A stretch of 64,000 bases of DNA from Chinchilla lanigera (lineage: Eukaryota > Chordata > Mammalia > Rodentia > Chinchillidae): contig NW_004955460.1 in the NCBI RefSeq assembly GCF_000276665.1, forward strand, positions 4,830,824 to 4,894,823, read 5' to 3'. Below are positions 11,926-23,940 of the stretch, piece by piece; the first letter of the stretch is position 1, and every line of letters starts with the position of its first letter. The translations under genes and the position numbers were made by a program. The notes under the pieces were generated by a model. It was not told the DNA's origin. It ran no database searches and saw only the letters and a program-made list of their open reading frames with translations.

Positions 11926-13318
11926 TAGGGGTTATTCAACAAGTATATTTGTCCTAACAGATCATCATTTGAGGAAAAAAATGACATCAACTTTACTGTG
12001 TACATTGTAAGCAAAAATAAGCTCACAGCTAGAATAAAGACTATGTTGATTTGTATGTAAGTATTGTGTTATTATATTTTTACTATGGATAATAAAAGAG
12101 AATTGAGGCAAACACATATGACAATGAAAGGTGAGAAAAACTTTCTGATCCTGGTACCATAAAAAGCAAAGCAAGAATAAAACTTACCATAGACAAGACT
12201 GATATTTTCAAATTGTAAGAGAATTCACAGCATATGGTGCCATTATGTTCTATTGAGTTTTGGGGGTGGCATGGGGTGGGTGTTTTTAAGACTCGTGTTA
12301 ATTTCTGTGAATAGTCTCAGTATTTGGGAGGAATAATTTTTGCTCCTGGTTGTGAGACGTGATAAAAATGTGTTTTAATTGTGGAAAAAATTAAAAGGAT
12401 AATTTGCCTAAGCATGAGAAATATATATTTAATTCTATTTAAGAAGTCATAGATAATGAATCACTTCAAAGCATAGATCTTGAATTAGAATATTCATAAT
12501 TGGCTATGTAAAAACCATATGTATTTTACCGTGAGCTGCTAGTTACAGAGCTGATTTGGAGCTATCCAGGTAGAGTGTATGACTACCAAAGTGCTTTGTT
12601 ATGAACATTTTCCCATTCTTCTGCTAGGGGAAATTCATAAAATATAACTTTGATGATGATGAATTCCTGCTAAATGGAAATCTGATTATATATATGCATA
12701 CAGATAAAAATTTGGGTAAATTCTTTTGATTGTATCTCTCATGATCATTTATGATTTCAGAGATAGGCAAAATGAATGACTCTGAACCTGAAATTTTTAT
12801 TTTCCTTGTATCAAAACCATAGGATGAGAGGGATGCTGGGTTTTCTCCTCTTGAGTTTACTTTGGTGATTGACAAGGACTATACTTTTTTAATATTCAGC
12901 TCTGGTGTTTGTTCTAAGACTGCAAGTAGAGCAGTATACTTAGAAATGATCTAAAATGGAATTTTTCTTTTATTCAGTGACTGCTGCAGTTTTGCTGTGG
13001 TGAGACGATGTTGGCCTTTGTCTTCAAGTCAGGGGAAACCATTGAAGCAAGAGGAGATGTGAGAATTAGTGTGTGGCAGTCTTTTGGGTCATGTTGTAGG
13101 ACATGGGCTGGAGGGACAAGTAGGCACAAGCAGAGATGTGAAGGCACTAGCCAAGGGACCTGTGAGAGAGTGGGCTGCCCAGGGGCTCTGGCAGGGGTGG
13201 ATGCAGTGCACAGAATTCAGGGGTCTGTCTGAGGTGGAGTTGACAGGATTTGGTTGATGGGGTGGGTGAAAACAATGGCCAAGGACAGTTTTTGATTTCT
13301 GGTTTGAGAAAGTAGATA
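11926..13318. other. Unique sequence
   Basis: AT-rich to about 12.9 kb, then more balanced. No repeat or gene is recognised, and the open frames are short with no domain. Confidence 0.45.
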
Positions 13319-13496
13319 TAAGCTGGGTATGGTACAGCATGCCTGTCATCCCAACACTCTGGGAGGCTGAGGCAGGAGGATTGCAAATTTGAACTCAGGC
13401 TGGGCAGCTTAGCAAGAACCTCTCTAGAAATTTAAAAAAAAAAAGCTGGACATGTAGCTCCATGTAAAGGTCCTGGATTCAATCCCCAGTACCATT
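13319..13496 (+). mobile_element. B1-ID dimeric SINE
   Basis: Complete composite: agctgggtatggtacagcat, gcctgtcatcccaacactct, gggaggctgaggcaggagga (B1 arm), an A-rich linker, then agctggacatgtagctccat and gattcaatccccagtacca (ID arm). The 3' tail has decayed to a T-rich flank. Confidence 0.9.
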
Positions 13497-14085
13497 TTTT
13501 CCCCTTCTCTTCTTCAATTTCAGTTTCTTTTGAGCATGTGAATCACAGTGTCCCAATTAAATATTTGAGGTGTGGAGACTGTACTTTTCTGTCTTGGTTG
13601 GTAGGGTCTCTATGTAACACGGAGAGCTTTAATCCTCTCCTGTCTTGCCTGGGCTTGATTTTCCTGAGAAGCTGTCAAGTTCCTGGGGTTCATGACTGTC
13701 ATGTAAAGGGCTGGTCCTGTGTGCTGGCCCTGAGACCAGAGGCTGGAGGAGGCCACCCTGCTGCCCGGTGGACAAGCTCTGGCAGACCGTAGACACATCT
13801 CTCCCACAGACAAGCTTCCCTCCTCCTCTCCAGCTATTTTCAAACCTTGCACATGCATACCTCGCACTTACTCATGTCCAAGCTGAAGTTGGGCTTTTCC
13901 CAACACCTGGGTGTACGTTTGACCTAAATTTCTTTGTGACAATTCCTACTTTACTGTGTTGCCTGTGTATCTGGGTTTTGCTGGCTTTTCTGCTGCCCCT
14001 TCTATTCAGGGGCACCTGAGCCAGGGCCTGTCCTGTTGGCTGCAGGGTCCCTCTGACCACACTTTAGACCCTATATGAGTTTTTA
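13497..14085. other. Unique sequence
   Basis: No repeat or gene recognised. Several overlapping frames of 62-85 codons on both strands have no recognisable product. Confidence 0.45.
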
Positions 14086-14430
14086 AAGAATTACTAAATG
14101 TTTATGACACAGAATAGTGATGTTCATTCTGGGGATGTGGCACATACCTTGGTCCTTTTCAAACCATCTATCTTCTCTCCCTTCCCTTTCTCTAAGCATC
14201 TACTTCTAGTTCCCTCCCTCCCTCCCTCTCTCACTTCCTTCTTCCTTCCTTCTTTTGTCACTTAGATTTCTCATATAAGAGAAAATACGCAATATTTAAC
14301 TTCATGCATCTGGCTTATTTTGCTTAGCATGGTGGTCTAAATTTCTGTCCACTTTCCAGCAAGTGACAAGATTTCATTCTTTTTATGGTTGAATGACATC
14401 CCATTGTGTATAGATACCACTTTTTTTTTT
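14086..14430 (-). mobile_element. L1 fragment, antisense
   Basis: The order tcatataagagaaaatacgc, catctggcttattttgctta, gcatggtggtctaaatttct, tggttgaatgacatcccatt and gtgtatagataccac is the reverse complement of the L1 ORF2 end / 3' UTR region. A pyrimidine-rich tract (14210-14255) takes the place of the purine-rich L1 3' UTR, and a T-run closes the fragment near 14421-14437. Confidence 0.65.
14210..14256. repeat. TCCC/TTCC low-complexity tract
   Basis: Tandem TCCC followed by TTCC units. It lies within the antisense L1 3' UTR equivalent. Confidence 0.8.
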
Positions 14431-14682
14431 TTTTTAATCTATACAATCCTTGTTTTTAAGCATGACCTTTGTTTTTCCTGGCACTTCCCACCGTGAACCC
14501 AAGTCCCGGACCAGAGACCTGTGCTCACCACTCTGCTTGTTGGGGAAGGGAAACAGGAAGCCCAGGTGATGCATGGAGGAGAGGAAGGAAGACACCCAAG
14601 AATGGAGCCCTAGGGAGCAGTTGCTTCCAAGCAGGACTGTGTAGAGCACAGCCAGTGAGCCCTGCAGTCATGGAGTGCATTG

Positions 14683-15010
14683 ATCACTTTCCCATCACTG
14701 GGACCAAACACCTGACACCCACAATTTAAAAAGGAGACTTGGCTTCTCTATTTGGCTCACAGTTTCCAGTGGGTTCAGTCCGTGATCGGCCGGCTCCAAG
14801 GCAGAAATGGCATGGTGGGGTAAAACTGCTCACCTCATGGCAGGAAGGAAGCAGAAAGAGGAGGGAGGATCTAGGGACCAGAATGCACCCTGGCAGGTCA
14901 TGACCCCTTGAGCACCTCCAGCCATGCTCTACTCCTTACAGCACATTTGCCCATGAACTCATCAGTGGCTGCTAGCAGGCTGCTTGCTTCAGTTTCGCTT
15001 CTACAGGGAG
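14683..15010 (-). mobile_element. Rodent MaLR-type LTR, antisense
   Basis: It contains ggaccaaacacctgacaccc, a tttggctcacagtttccagt block and ggttcagtccgtgatcggcc. This is the same order as the better preserved copy at 44188-44563 (accaaatacctg, cacagtttgtggag, gtttcagtccatactgggct). Both are reverse-oriented relative to MaLR/MT/ORR1-like LTRs. The distal part is diverged. Confidence 0.55.
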
Positions 15011-15800
15011 AGGCCATTTGTGTTTCTCTGTGGCCCACTTAGTATGCAACGTACAGAACCATACATATAAGCCTTCACATTCTAGCTCTTGCTTTTGGAT
15101 GTACTTGTGATCCCTGCCTTATATTTCTTTAAAAGGTTTCTTTGATTCTTTGATTGCTTCTGTATCACCTTAGGATGACTGAAAAAAATGTTGCTCATTA
15201 AAAAAGATCTAGAAATCATTGAGAATTAAAAGTGCTTATGTGTTTCTTTCACTAGGAGGGTTGCCCTGGCCGTCAGGGAAATTAGAGATGCAGGTTTGTT
15301 TGGCCCAGATTATTAGTTTTCTTTTCTACCAAGTGCAGAAACATCCACACAATAATCTATTTGATTTGTCTACTGAAATGTGAAGATGTGGCTGTGCTTG
15401 TCTTGCTTTCTCTCCTGGTGGATTGGTAACCTGTGCTGCATCTCAGGCCTCTTCCCCATAAAATAGGGTAACCGTCATGAACTCGTGGGATTTTAGCATG
15501 GGTTACGTGCTTTCCAAGCACCCAGCACAATGCTCCATGGATCAGCAAGCAAGAAACGTGGCTGTTGCCCCCAGATAGATAGCATTCAGGGTGAAAGCAG
15601 TGGTTTATTTTGGGCCCATTGCAAGAGGCACCTGGAAGGATCTTGGGACGCACTGGGATCATCTGTGTATCTTGTATACCTTCCCAGCAGAAACCTGGTC
15701 ACCCTAACTTCTCTCTTTCTTGCGCACTTGAAATCCAGCAATAAATCATGGCTGCACTATTTTCTAAGCATACAGTACCTGGAATTTGACCACTTCTCAC
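15011..15800. other. Unique sequence
   Basis: No repeat or gene recognised. The opposing frames near 15357-15811 have no recognisable product. Confidence 0.45.
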
Positions 15801-16275
15801 CTCTCTGCTGACCTGGGTCTCTAACACTCTCACTTGGGCATTGAACACTTCTCCCAACCTGGATTCCTGCTTCTGCCTTGGACTATTCCACATGAGGGGC
15901 AGTCAGTGTATAGGGCCAGAGCACGTCATGCTCTTTGCACAACTTTTCAATGGCTCCCCTTGTCATTGGAGTAAAGCTGCATCCTATTGACCCTTATCTT
16001 CTGGCTCTTCCTTCCTTCTTTGACCTCATTTCCCACAACTCAACCCCCTGCCTTCTCTGTTCCTGCCTGTCTGCCTTCGTTACTGTGTCTCAATCTTTCC
16101 TAGTGTTCAGCTACACACTTACTTAGGTGTCATCTTATTATTTCTGCCCCCTGTGGCATGCAAGCGCTGGGCAAGGACTTCTGACTGTGTTCACGTCAGT
16201 GTCCCCAGGGCTCAGAAGAGAATGTGCCACCTCAGCTGCCCTGGAAATGTCTGCTGATGAAGAAATGAAAGCTAA
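15801..16275 (+). mobile_element. L2 LINE fragment (sense)
   Basis: tcaatggctccccttgtcat, gagtaaagctgcatcctatt, tatcttctggctcttccttc, tttgacctcatttcccacaa and a later tgtccccagggctcagaaga parallel the L2 ORF2-end and 3' UTR order (aatggctcccatctcac, agtaaaagccaaagtcc, gacctcatctcc, tgtatccccagcgcctagaa). Old and without an open frame. Confidence 0.6.
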
Positions 16276-16912
16276 TCAAAGCATGTCATCAAGCAAGACC
16301 TAAGGTGGCGTTCTTCTTTCCCAAGCAAAGCCATGGAATAATTCAGCAAATGAACACCTGCTATTTTTTATAAGAAGCAGTTAGCTCCTATAACAGAATG
16401 GAGAGCAGTAAAGAGAAAATTACAGGGCCTTTAATATTTTTATTTGATTAAATCTAAGAGCCACCCGGGAATACTGCTTGTTATCCTTTGGAGCTGTGGA
16501 TGTAATGTTGGCTAATTTCTCAGTGGTGCTCCCTTTGATCACTCATTTGTTAGCGTGTGCTGGGAGTCCCTGGAGATTTTGCTTTTTCTTTCTTTTTTTC
16601 TTTTTTTTCTTTTTTGAAAACTATCAAAAGGAATTAGTGGAAATGTTCTTACACTGAGAAAAATGCCTTTCACTAGCAGATCCTTCCACAGATACAAGAT
16701 AATTGTTATTCCCCTATTGTTAAAATGCATTATGTTTTTCTTCCTTTAGAAAGCTTTACATTGCATCATTTAGCCAGTGTATTTATTAGGCCCTTACTGT
16801 GAGACCAGGTACTTTGTAAGATTTAAAGGGAAGTAGTGAAAAAATGCCCGCACTTGAATAACTTGCGCTTTAGAGGGAAAAGGAGCACAGGTTCACAAAA
16901 AACTATAAGAAG
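16276..16912. other. Unique sequence, possible conserved noncoding DNA
   Basis: No repeat recognised apart from a T-rich tract at 16580-16613. The 16330-16540 part is AT-rich but not simple, with several TAAT and TTTAAT motifs, and could be conserved noncoding sequence. That is inference only. Confidence 0.35.
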
Positions 16913-17190
16913 CCAGCCAGGCATGTTGGTGCATGCGCACAATTCTAGTACTCTGAGAGGCTGAGGCAAGACAATTGCAAGTTCCAGCCGTGCCTGGGTA
17001 ACTTAACAATTTAGCAAGACCCTGTCTCAAAAAATTTAAAATGTGAGGGATGTAGGTCAGTACAAAGATTCTAGTTTCAATCCCCAGTGCTCAAAAACAA
17101 AGCAAAACAAAACCAACCACTATCAAAAACAAACAAAAAACACAACAGAACAAAGCAATAACAAAAAACTACAAGAGGAGTGTCAAAAAA
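16913..17190 (+). mobile_element. B1-ID dimeric SINE with long A-rich tail
   Basis: agccaggcatgttggtgcat, ctctgagaggctgaggcaag (B1 arm), an A-rich linker, gtgagggatgtaggtcagta and tttcaatccccagtgctca (ID arm). A long CAAAA-rich tail extends to about 17190. Confidence 0.88.
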
Positions 17191-17249
17191 AAATGATCAG
17201 AGATCCAATGTTAGTAGTCACTGGTGACTTTGAGAGACCACACGTCATC

Positions 17250-17375
17250 CTCATCTTATACCCATATTTAACCAACTGTGAGGTAGGCATTGCTATTGTC
17301 TCTTTATTGTTTGGGAAACTGAGGTTCAGCGAGCTTAAGTAACTGGTTCAAGATCACCATAGGTATGTAGAATCG
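17250..17375 (-). mobile_element. MIR SINE, antisense
   Basis: gaggtaggcattgctattgt, gggaaactgaggttcagcga and gcttaagtaactggttcaag match the antisense MIR order (attatccccattttac, aaactgaggcacagaga, gttaagtgacttgccca). Confidence 0.75.
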
Positions 17376-18015
17376 TACAGTGGGGAGCACTCAGTGCTAA
17401 TTGAGGTCATTAGACCTCCCCAAGGTCATTACACTCCAAGGTTGTTAGGCCCCAAATCGTGTGACCCAAAGTCCTTTCTTGCGCTACTCAAACATGACTG
17501 AGGAGAGGGTTATGGTGGTGAGGAGGAGGAATACATCATATATGCAGTGAGGGACCTCAGAGAAAGTTGAATGGAGCCACTGGGCTTAGAAAGACCTTAG
17601 GGATAGGTTGTCCCCAGGCACAGGAGTTAGGGCAGTGAACAGAAGACAAGAGGTAGGGAGGGCGTATACAGAGTGCAGCCTCAACTTCTCAATAGTTTGA
17701 TTGTGAGTTTATTGCTGGTAGTGGTCAGGGGATGATGAGTTTTGTGGGGACCCTGGAGAATTGCCATACTTTTGGACTCTTTCTGACTAAAGATAACAGG
17801 ACTTCTAAGATCTGTAAATTATTCTCTTGTGGTTGAGAAGAATGGGTTGGGATGATTTTTACTTGGAAATTGCGATACCTTCCTGGAACTCGGGGTAGTA
17901 GTCAGAAAACACCCGATAATTTAGTCCCAGGCTAAGAATGCCAGAGATTTGGTCCAAGGCTAAACACTGGTTACTTTTGGATGAGGTCTGTGGAATAGTG
18001 AGGAACCATTGAGGC
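17376..18015. other. Unique sequence
   Basis: No repeat family or gene recognised. Confidence 0.45.
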
Positions 18016-18310
18016 ACAATATACAATACCTACAACTTACAGGAGGAGGGTTTCATTTAGCTCTTGATTTAGGAGATTCAGTCCATGGTCCACTGTCTCC
18101 AAGGCAGAAACATCATGGCAGAAAGGCTTGGTGGAATAGAGGTGCTTAGTTTGTGGTGGCTGGGAAGCAGAGAAGGGGAACAGTGCCAGGGACCAGATAT
18201 AGACACCAAGGTTATGCTTCCATGACTCACCCAGATTCACGTAGAAGTGTGCTCCACCAATCCCCTGGGTAGATCCCAAAGGCAATTGAGTCAACACTTT
18301 GCCCTAGCCA
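18016..18310 (-). mobile_element. Rodent MaLR-type LTR, antisense fragment
   Basis: ggagattcagtccatggtcc, ctccaaggcagaaacatcat and a gtggtggctgggaagcagag block align in order with the copies at 14.7, 28.6 and 44.2 kb. Same family and same orientation, shorter and diverged. Confidence 0.5.
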
Positions 18311-19478
18311 TAAAAAATCTGTACACAGATCAATCTGGGTACTGACTTCCTCTCTTTGAGCAAATAGCTGTGTGGTATATTTTGCACTCTCTAAAATGAA
18401 AATGATATTTTACCATATTCTCCTGAAGACAAGGCAACTCATGAAATTCAGTCTCAAATCTCAAATTTCTATCCTCCTATGTATATATGAATTTTTAAGC
18501 CTGTAGTTAAAATATTCAAAGGCCAGCTTCTATTTGTATATTAGCTTATTAATGTATATTTAAAAATCTCATATTAAACCATATCTTACTTTGGAGATAA
18601 AACTTTTCTATTTTTACACTTCATGAAACTTTTTATCCTTTCATATGCATCTTTGACTTTGGTGTCCTTGTTCTCAATACAGTCCCCTTTCAGGTGCCTA
18701 GCTCAGTTTCCTAGGGCACTTGGACACTATCGGGGTTATTTGAGATAAAGCACTCTTTGAAGGCCTGATCCTGGAAATTTTATTCCGAGCAACAAGAACC
18801 CAGTGGGACAGTCTGTTATTTTTGCTTCATCCTGATTGCCACCCACTGAATTGTTTTTAGTGATCCACAAAATCTTGCCTGTGACGGTATCCTCCTTTTG
18901 CAATTCTGTGTTCATGGTGCCCACTCTAGACATGGGGCAGGGCACTAGCTGAGGTGATGCTGACCCCACAGTGAATGTTCTCATTCCCAGGCAATAACTG
19001 AAGGCTGTCTCGTATGAAGCACTGGGTCAACAATTAAATACAAGGTCTGTATGTTGAAGTGACAATTTGATTTGATAAAACCTCATCTTCAATTTGGGCA
19101 GAAACAGTATTGTACAAGATTATTGCCATGGAATAAATAAAAATGGTGAGAATGTGATCTTTGACATGCCTTCTCTGATTTGGATGCAGCTGTTTTGATT
19201 CTACAGGTCTAGATAGACATAGTCTAGAAAACAAGCCTTCAAATGTTCTGGCACTTTTTAAAAAGTTACCTAGAAGTGTATAAAATACATATTCTTCCTA
19301 TATGTGAGCTTTAAAGTCACATCAGCTCCGAGGTGATAATTGGGATGAGAGTTGGTTGGAGAGATAGATTAAAGAATTCAGTGGTGCTCAGAGATGGGGG
19401 AGGAATGGTATGAGAATTAGATACGATTTGGCAGTCATGCCACATCTGACCAAGAGTTGTGGGTTGACCATACTTGTT
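18311..19478. other. Unique sequence
   Basis: AT-rich around 18.4-18.65 kb. No gene or repeat family recognised. Open frames of 66-82 codons lack any recognisable product. Confidence 0.45.
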
Positions 19479-20066
19479 GTATTAGTTAGCATTCTCTAAC
19501 AGAACCAATGTAATATATCTAGATAATATAATGTACCTATATCTATGATTATACAAAGGACTTATTAGGTAGGCTTACAAGATCAGAAGGGGAGGAGACC
19601 CAATGGCCACCTGCTGAGTCAGAGGTAGAAAAATCCAAAATGGCTACCTACCTACTGGAGAGCTGGAGGATCCTGTAGCAGGTGAATATTGAAGGCCTAG
19701 GATCTCACTGTAGATTCACCAGTGTGAGCCTGTTGAAAAGCCAAAGAATCTGTGTTCCAAGCCTGAAAAATCTGCACTGGAAGGCTGAAGAGTCCTCACT
19801 GAAAGGCTGATGGAACTGGAGACCAATATCCAAAAACAGTGGCACAGATTAAAGCTCGTTGGAGAAAAAGGGCAGACTTCCTTCTTCTTTCCCTTTTTAT
19901 TCTTTCCAGGCTAAAAGCCTATTGGTTGGTGCACCCGCATCTGGGGTGGGTCTTTTTCCCCTAGTTTGCTGGCCTACATGTCTGTCATCGGCAGAAACAC
20001 TGAGAGCTTACTAATCTGCTAGGCAGTTCTGACTCAAGTCAAGTTGACACAACCCATTACCAATCA
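19479..20066 (-). mobile_element. Solo LTR (ERVL/MaLR-like), antisense, copy 1
   Basis: It begins TGTATTAGTTAGCATTCTCT and ends accaatCA. Shared landmarks with the copy at 49885-50425 include tctagaagaatggaattaac-like start sequence, a 'tataattatacaaagga' block, attaggtaggcttacaagat, gagaccaatatccaaaaaca, cttctttccctttttattc and a terminal gtcaagttgacac. The gtcaagttgacac end is characteristic of rodent MaLR-like LTRs read in antisense. About 590 bp, no internal region beside it. Confidence 0.65.
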
Positions 20067-20825
20067 CATGTGTGTATTCCAGAAAATCGCAGCAAGCATT
20101 CTTTACAACGTGCTCACACTTGCATTTTATATAGTCTGAATCTTCAGTGATCTGATTTCTCTCTTAATACTGTATTTTGTAGTTAGGTTTGGTACCAAGT
20201 AAACCAATTATTCATGGAAACTAAACTTGATTACTAACAAATTATAGGGCTTCATACTCTAAAGAATTAATATACCTACTTTTGTAGACTTTATTTTCAT
20301 ATTTTCTAAGTAAATTTCTATTTCTTCTCTTATTTGACCCAATATCTATTAGGCAGTAGTGATCTGTGAGGCAGGACAGATTATAGAGAAGGGTGTTTGA
20401 TTTTTCAATGCCCATGAAACCACTAATTAAATTTTACAACTATGGCCTCACTCTCAGGAAAATATTTGTTAAAGTTATCATCAGCATCCTTTATAATGAT
20501 GGTCTGAAAAGTAAATGAAGGATAACCTTTAGAATAGAAGCCAGTTCAGATTTTCTGAAATCATCTGACTTTTGCCATTCTTGATTATCTGGGAGTTTCT
20601 ACCCGATAAATAAGCATACCAGTTGATCCAGTGCAGCTCCCACACTGAGAGAGAGCATAGAATACACTCAAGGAGGAATGTAAGTAGGATACAGTGTCAA
20701 TTTTTTTTTTATATCATTTGAACGTGGTGCTGTTAACATAGCTGGTACAAAGCGTAGACCTTTAGGAAATCACTGTGGCCTTTGCTTACCCAGAGCAGTC
20801 TAGAAGGAAAAGCAGAATAATGAAT
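20067..20825. other. Unique sequence
   Basis: No repeat or gene recognised. A T-run lies at about 20701-20710. Confidence 0.45.
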
Positions 20826-20905
20826 ATATGTATGCATTTGTGTGTATGTATGTGTTAATATATATATGTATACACATATATATATATATATATGTATATA
20901 TATTT
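20826..20905. repeat. TG/TA microsatellite
   Basis: Imperfect TATG, TGTG and TA units culminating in a (TA)n run at about 20877-20892. The 68-codon frame across it is just repeat translated as alternating Y, I and H. Confidence 0.9.
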
Positions 20906-20944
20906 GAAGTTCCTGTTTTTACTTCTTTTCTTTTTCTTGTTTCT

Positions 20945-21122
20945 TCTTTTTGGGGAGTATTGGGAATTGAATCCTATGCCTTCATGTTGAATGACATCCT
21001 TGGCCCTTTTAAAATTTTTAAACAAAAATTTTAAAAATTCCTCAGTTGCTAAGGCTGGGCTAAGTTGCTCAGGCTGGGCTGGAACATCGTTCTCCTGCCT
21101 CAGCCTCTCAGAGTTCTAAGAT
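20945..21122 (-). mobile_element. B1-ID dimeric SINE, antisense
   Basis: ggggagtattgggaattgaa, gttgaatgacatccttggcc (ID arm), an AT-rich linker, then ctaagttgctcaggctgggc and ctcctgcctcagcctctcag (B1 arm). There is a small internal duplication of the 'aggctgggctaagttgctcaggctgggct' block at about 21052-21080. Confidence 0.85.
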
Positions 21123-22124
21123 AGATAATAAGGAATTTTTTATATCTGAGTGTTTTAGAGCATGATGCACAACTAAAGTTAGGAAGAAAGACTACTTGGG
21201 ATAAGATAGATGATATTATAGAAAAAAGATCTTTAATAATAATGAATAAGCTGTTTTGAAATTCAGAATTTTGAAGGTAAGAAGCTTAGGTGATTACTGT
21301 AGACTGTAGTGGGGCTTAATGTTAAGATGACAATTATAATTTAGGGCCTAGAGAATGGGCACTGTTGGATGTCACAGTAACTACAAATGTCTATGCAGTG
21401 GGCCAAAAGTGCTGGCACACATGTGGCATAGTGTTTTAGTCTATCAAAGGGTCATCCTGCAACACCTTTTTGAAGTTTTCTCTCATTATTTCAAAAATTT
21501 GTTAATTAAGTATTTTCTTCAAAGAATTAAGTTCAGAGGATTTTGTTTTGCATTGCCCAGCCCGTGGTGCATGCCTCAGGTTATAGTTAACTATCAAAAT
21601 CTCTCCAAATCCCCTGCCATTTCATTTCTGAACCAACTGTTATTTAAGTATCAGAAAGTCTTTCATTAATTAGTGTAAACTCTGCTGATATCTCATGGAG
21701 TTTGAGCTGACAGCTTCCCTTGGAAGCGCCTCCTTCCCAAGCCCTTCCAGTGCGATGCTAAGATTGGTCTTTGATGGCATTAAGCAGTCATTGTGGGCAA
21801 ACCTCCTGTCCAACCTGCACAGGAAATGTTGGCCCTCAGAGCTGTGCCATATTCCCAAAGGTGGTCTGAGCTGCTATAAATGGCAAGGAGCCTCACATGT
21901 AGGCCAGCATGTGTTGATTTATGTTTTCTCTTAAGGCAATAAAATGATTGTAAAGCTACTAAGGAACCTCATAATCTCAGCTATTAAACGAATATTGCAC
22001 AGGCGTGATTACTCCATCCATTAACACTCCAGAGATTTGGAACAGGTGTGGATTTTACTAATTGATTGTGTGCATTTATGTTTGGGTCAGTCTTCCCTGG
22101 AAGAAAAGTATATTGCAGGGAAAA
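21123..22124. other. Unique sequence with candidate conserved noncoding stretch
   Basis: No repeat family recognised. The 21690-21990 part is balanced in composition and not simple, with a GGTCTTTGATGG motif and TAAAACGAATATT-like homeodomain-type motifs. It looks like conserved noncoding DNA, but this cannot be tested from one genome. Confidence 0.35.
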
Positions 22125-22290
22125 GAATGCATGCTCTGAAATCAAAAGGACTTGGTTTCTAATTTGAACACTGTTGAGTAAGTCATCCAATCTCTCTCTA
22201 AGCCTCTGTTTCTTAAGTTGCAAATTGAGGATAAAAAGATCTGTCCTGTTGGAGATTAAAGAGATGTGTAAGGTGCATAATAATAACAAA
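22125..22290 (+). mobile_element. MIR SINE
   Basis: gaatgcatgctctgaaatca, gagtaagtcatccaatctct, aagcctctgtttcttaagtt and gcaaattgaggataaaaaga follow the sense MIR order through the core. Confidence 0.7.
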
Positions 22291-22775
22291 ATCATAGTGA
22301 TGAGAAGCAAAGCCTGGGTCTGTGACCTCGCGTCCTTGGCATTGGCACATGTGGCATTGGATCAGGTATGTCCCTTCATGTTCCTGGCCGTGGTTTCCCA
22401 CCTGCATTTATCGCTGCAGCTCCAGACCTCCCCTTCCATCTCTACCTGACCTTGTTTTTTCATAAGGATGCAGCAGATGTCAGAGCAAATATTCATTCAC
22501 ATTGCTTAGAGCTGACTCACTAGCAATGAGCACTCGCCTACCTTGGTTTGTTGCAAGTGTGAGCAGCTGTCTAGAGTAGTTCTGAAATGGAACAGATGCT
22601 GCTGGTTGGCATAGTCTAAGCTGGGTACCACAAGATGCAGGAGTTATCAGCGCTTTATATCCTGTTGCTACGAAATCAAAATTTCAGAGCGCTCTTGAAT
22701 TCTATGGTAATAAAATTTGTTGAGAGAATGATCATTTAAAAATTTCTAAAAGGGTGGTACATGTCATACATGTCA

Positions 22776-22895
22776 CAAGAGTAGCAGAATGTTGCTGATT
22801 GTTGGAACTGGATGATATGTACATGAGGATTCATTATATTTCATTATTCTTTCAACTTACTACATATTGGAAAACTTCCACAGTGAAAGATTGCC
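22776..22895 (+). mobile_element. Possible old L1M 3' end
   Basis: gctgattgttggaactggat, gatgatatgtacatgaggat, ttcattatatttcattattc and a closing aaaacttccacagtga resemble the 3' terminus of old mammalian L1s (gttgaagctgggtgatgggt ... ttccataataaa). Short and diverged. Confidence 0.45.
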
Positions 22896-23758
22896 ATATT
22901 TTCACAAATTTAGGTGTAGTTTTCCTTCTTGTTGAAATAGTTAGACACAGTAAGTCTGTTTTCCATGTTTGGTCTTCATGCAGTCACCTTTTAAGTCTTG
23001 TTTAATGTACTGTCCCATTCTTTGTAGGATGAGATTATTTAAAAGGGTAAAAGAAATGAAAGTTAAATTCAAAAGAAACCCGAGAAAGTTACCTTCATGC
23101 AAAGAGCAGAATCTTAGGAGAAAACCTCTCTCTCAGGACAGCTGCATCCCCACTGTCCTTTGGTTTAAGGATTATGTAAGCGAAATCCTCTGGATCTCCA
23201 TGGCTGTGCATACATTTATATTTAATGTTCCCACCAGGAGGAGCAATCAGTGCTGGAGCATTATTGAGATTTAGAAATTCTACCATATAGCGCACTTAAA
23301 TGATGAAAGATGTTTCCAAAATAGCCCTTGCTGCATTTAAATAGCTCATTAGAGTCAGAAGGAAAATTCCACTGGCACAGTGGACCATGAAGCTTTTTAA
23401 TAGATCCATGTATTAAAAGCTTATGCTAAATTTGGGTCCGTGATGTGTAAAAATACAGCAGAACCGAGTATAAAGCACTTTCACGGCATTGTTTCCCCCA
23501 TATCCGTGTGCATGAAAGGGATGCACTTTCCTTAAGCTAGGAGTTTGTTGTCAGGATCTGGTACCACAGATCACCTCGGTCATTGTGGTCATAAGCAAGT
23601 TGCAGCCTTGTGCTTCACCTTATTCCTGGGAACATCCATCCTGCCGTAGTGAACAGGGTTTCTGCCCAGCCAAAAGCTAGTGGCCAGTTTCCATCTCCTA
23701 CTCTCAGACGTACCATCTGGAGAAAAGATGTTTATTTACTTATTTCCTGAGGAGCAAT
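22896..23758. other. Unique sequence, possible conserved noncoding DNA
   Basis: No repeat or gene recognised. 23280-23520 is rich in TTTAAAT and TAAAAGC motifs and free of simple repeats, and might be conserved noncoding sequence. The frame at 22969-23274 has no domain. Confidence 0.35.
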
Positions 23759-23940
23759 GGTTTAGTGCATGATCCTCAAAGTCAGACAGATTTGGGCCTG
23801 ATATTGTCTCTTTACAACTCTGTGTCCTACAGCCTTATGGAGTCTCAGAATCCTCATCACAAAGTGGGAATAGTAGTGATAGCTACCCTGAAGGGTAGTA
23901 TAAGGGAAAATAAAATGCTGCTCTTCACTTACCTACCCCC
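23759..23940 (+). mobile_element. MIR SINE
   Basis: gcatgatcctcaaagtcaga, cagatttgggcctgatattg, cagaatcctcatcacaaagt, gggaatagtagtgatagcta and 'ataagggaaaataaaatg' follow the full sense MIR order. Confidence 0.75.

Noticed and set aside
20828..21034. Apparent membrane peptide rich in Y, I and H
   Set aside because: Translation of a TA/TG microsatellite running into an antisense SINE.
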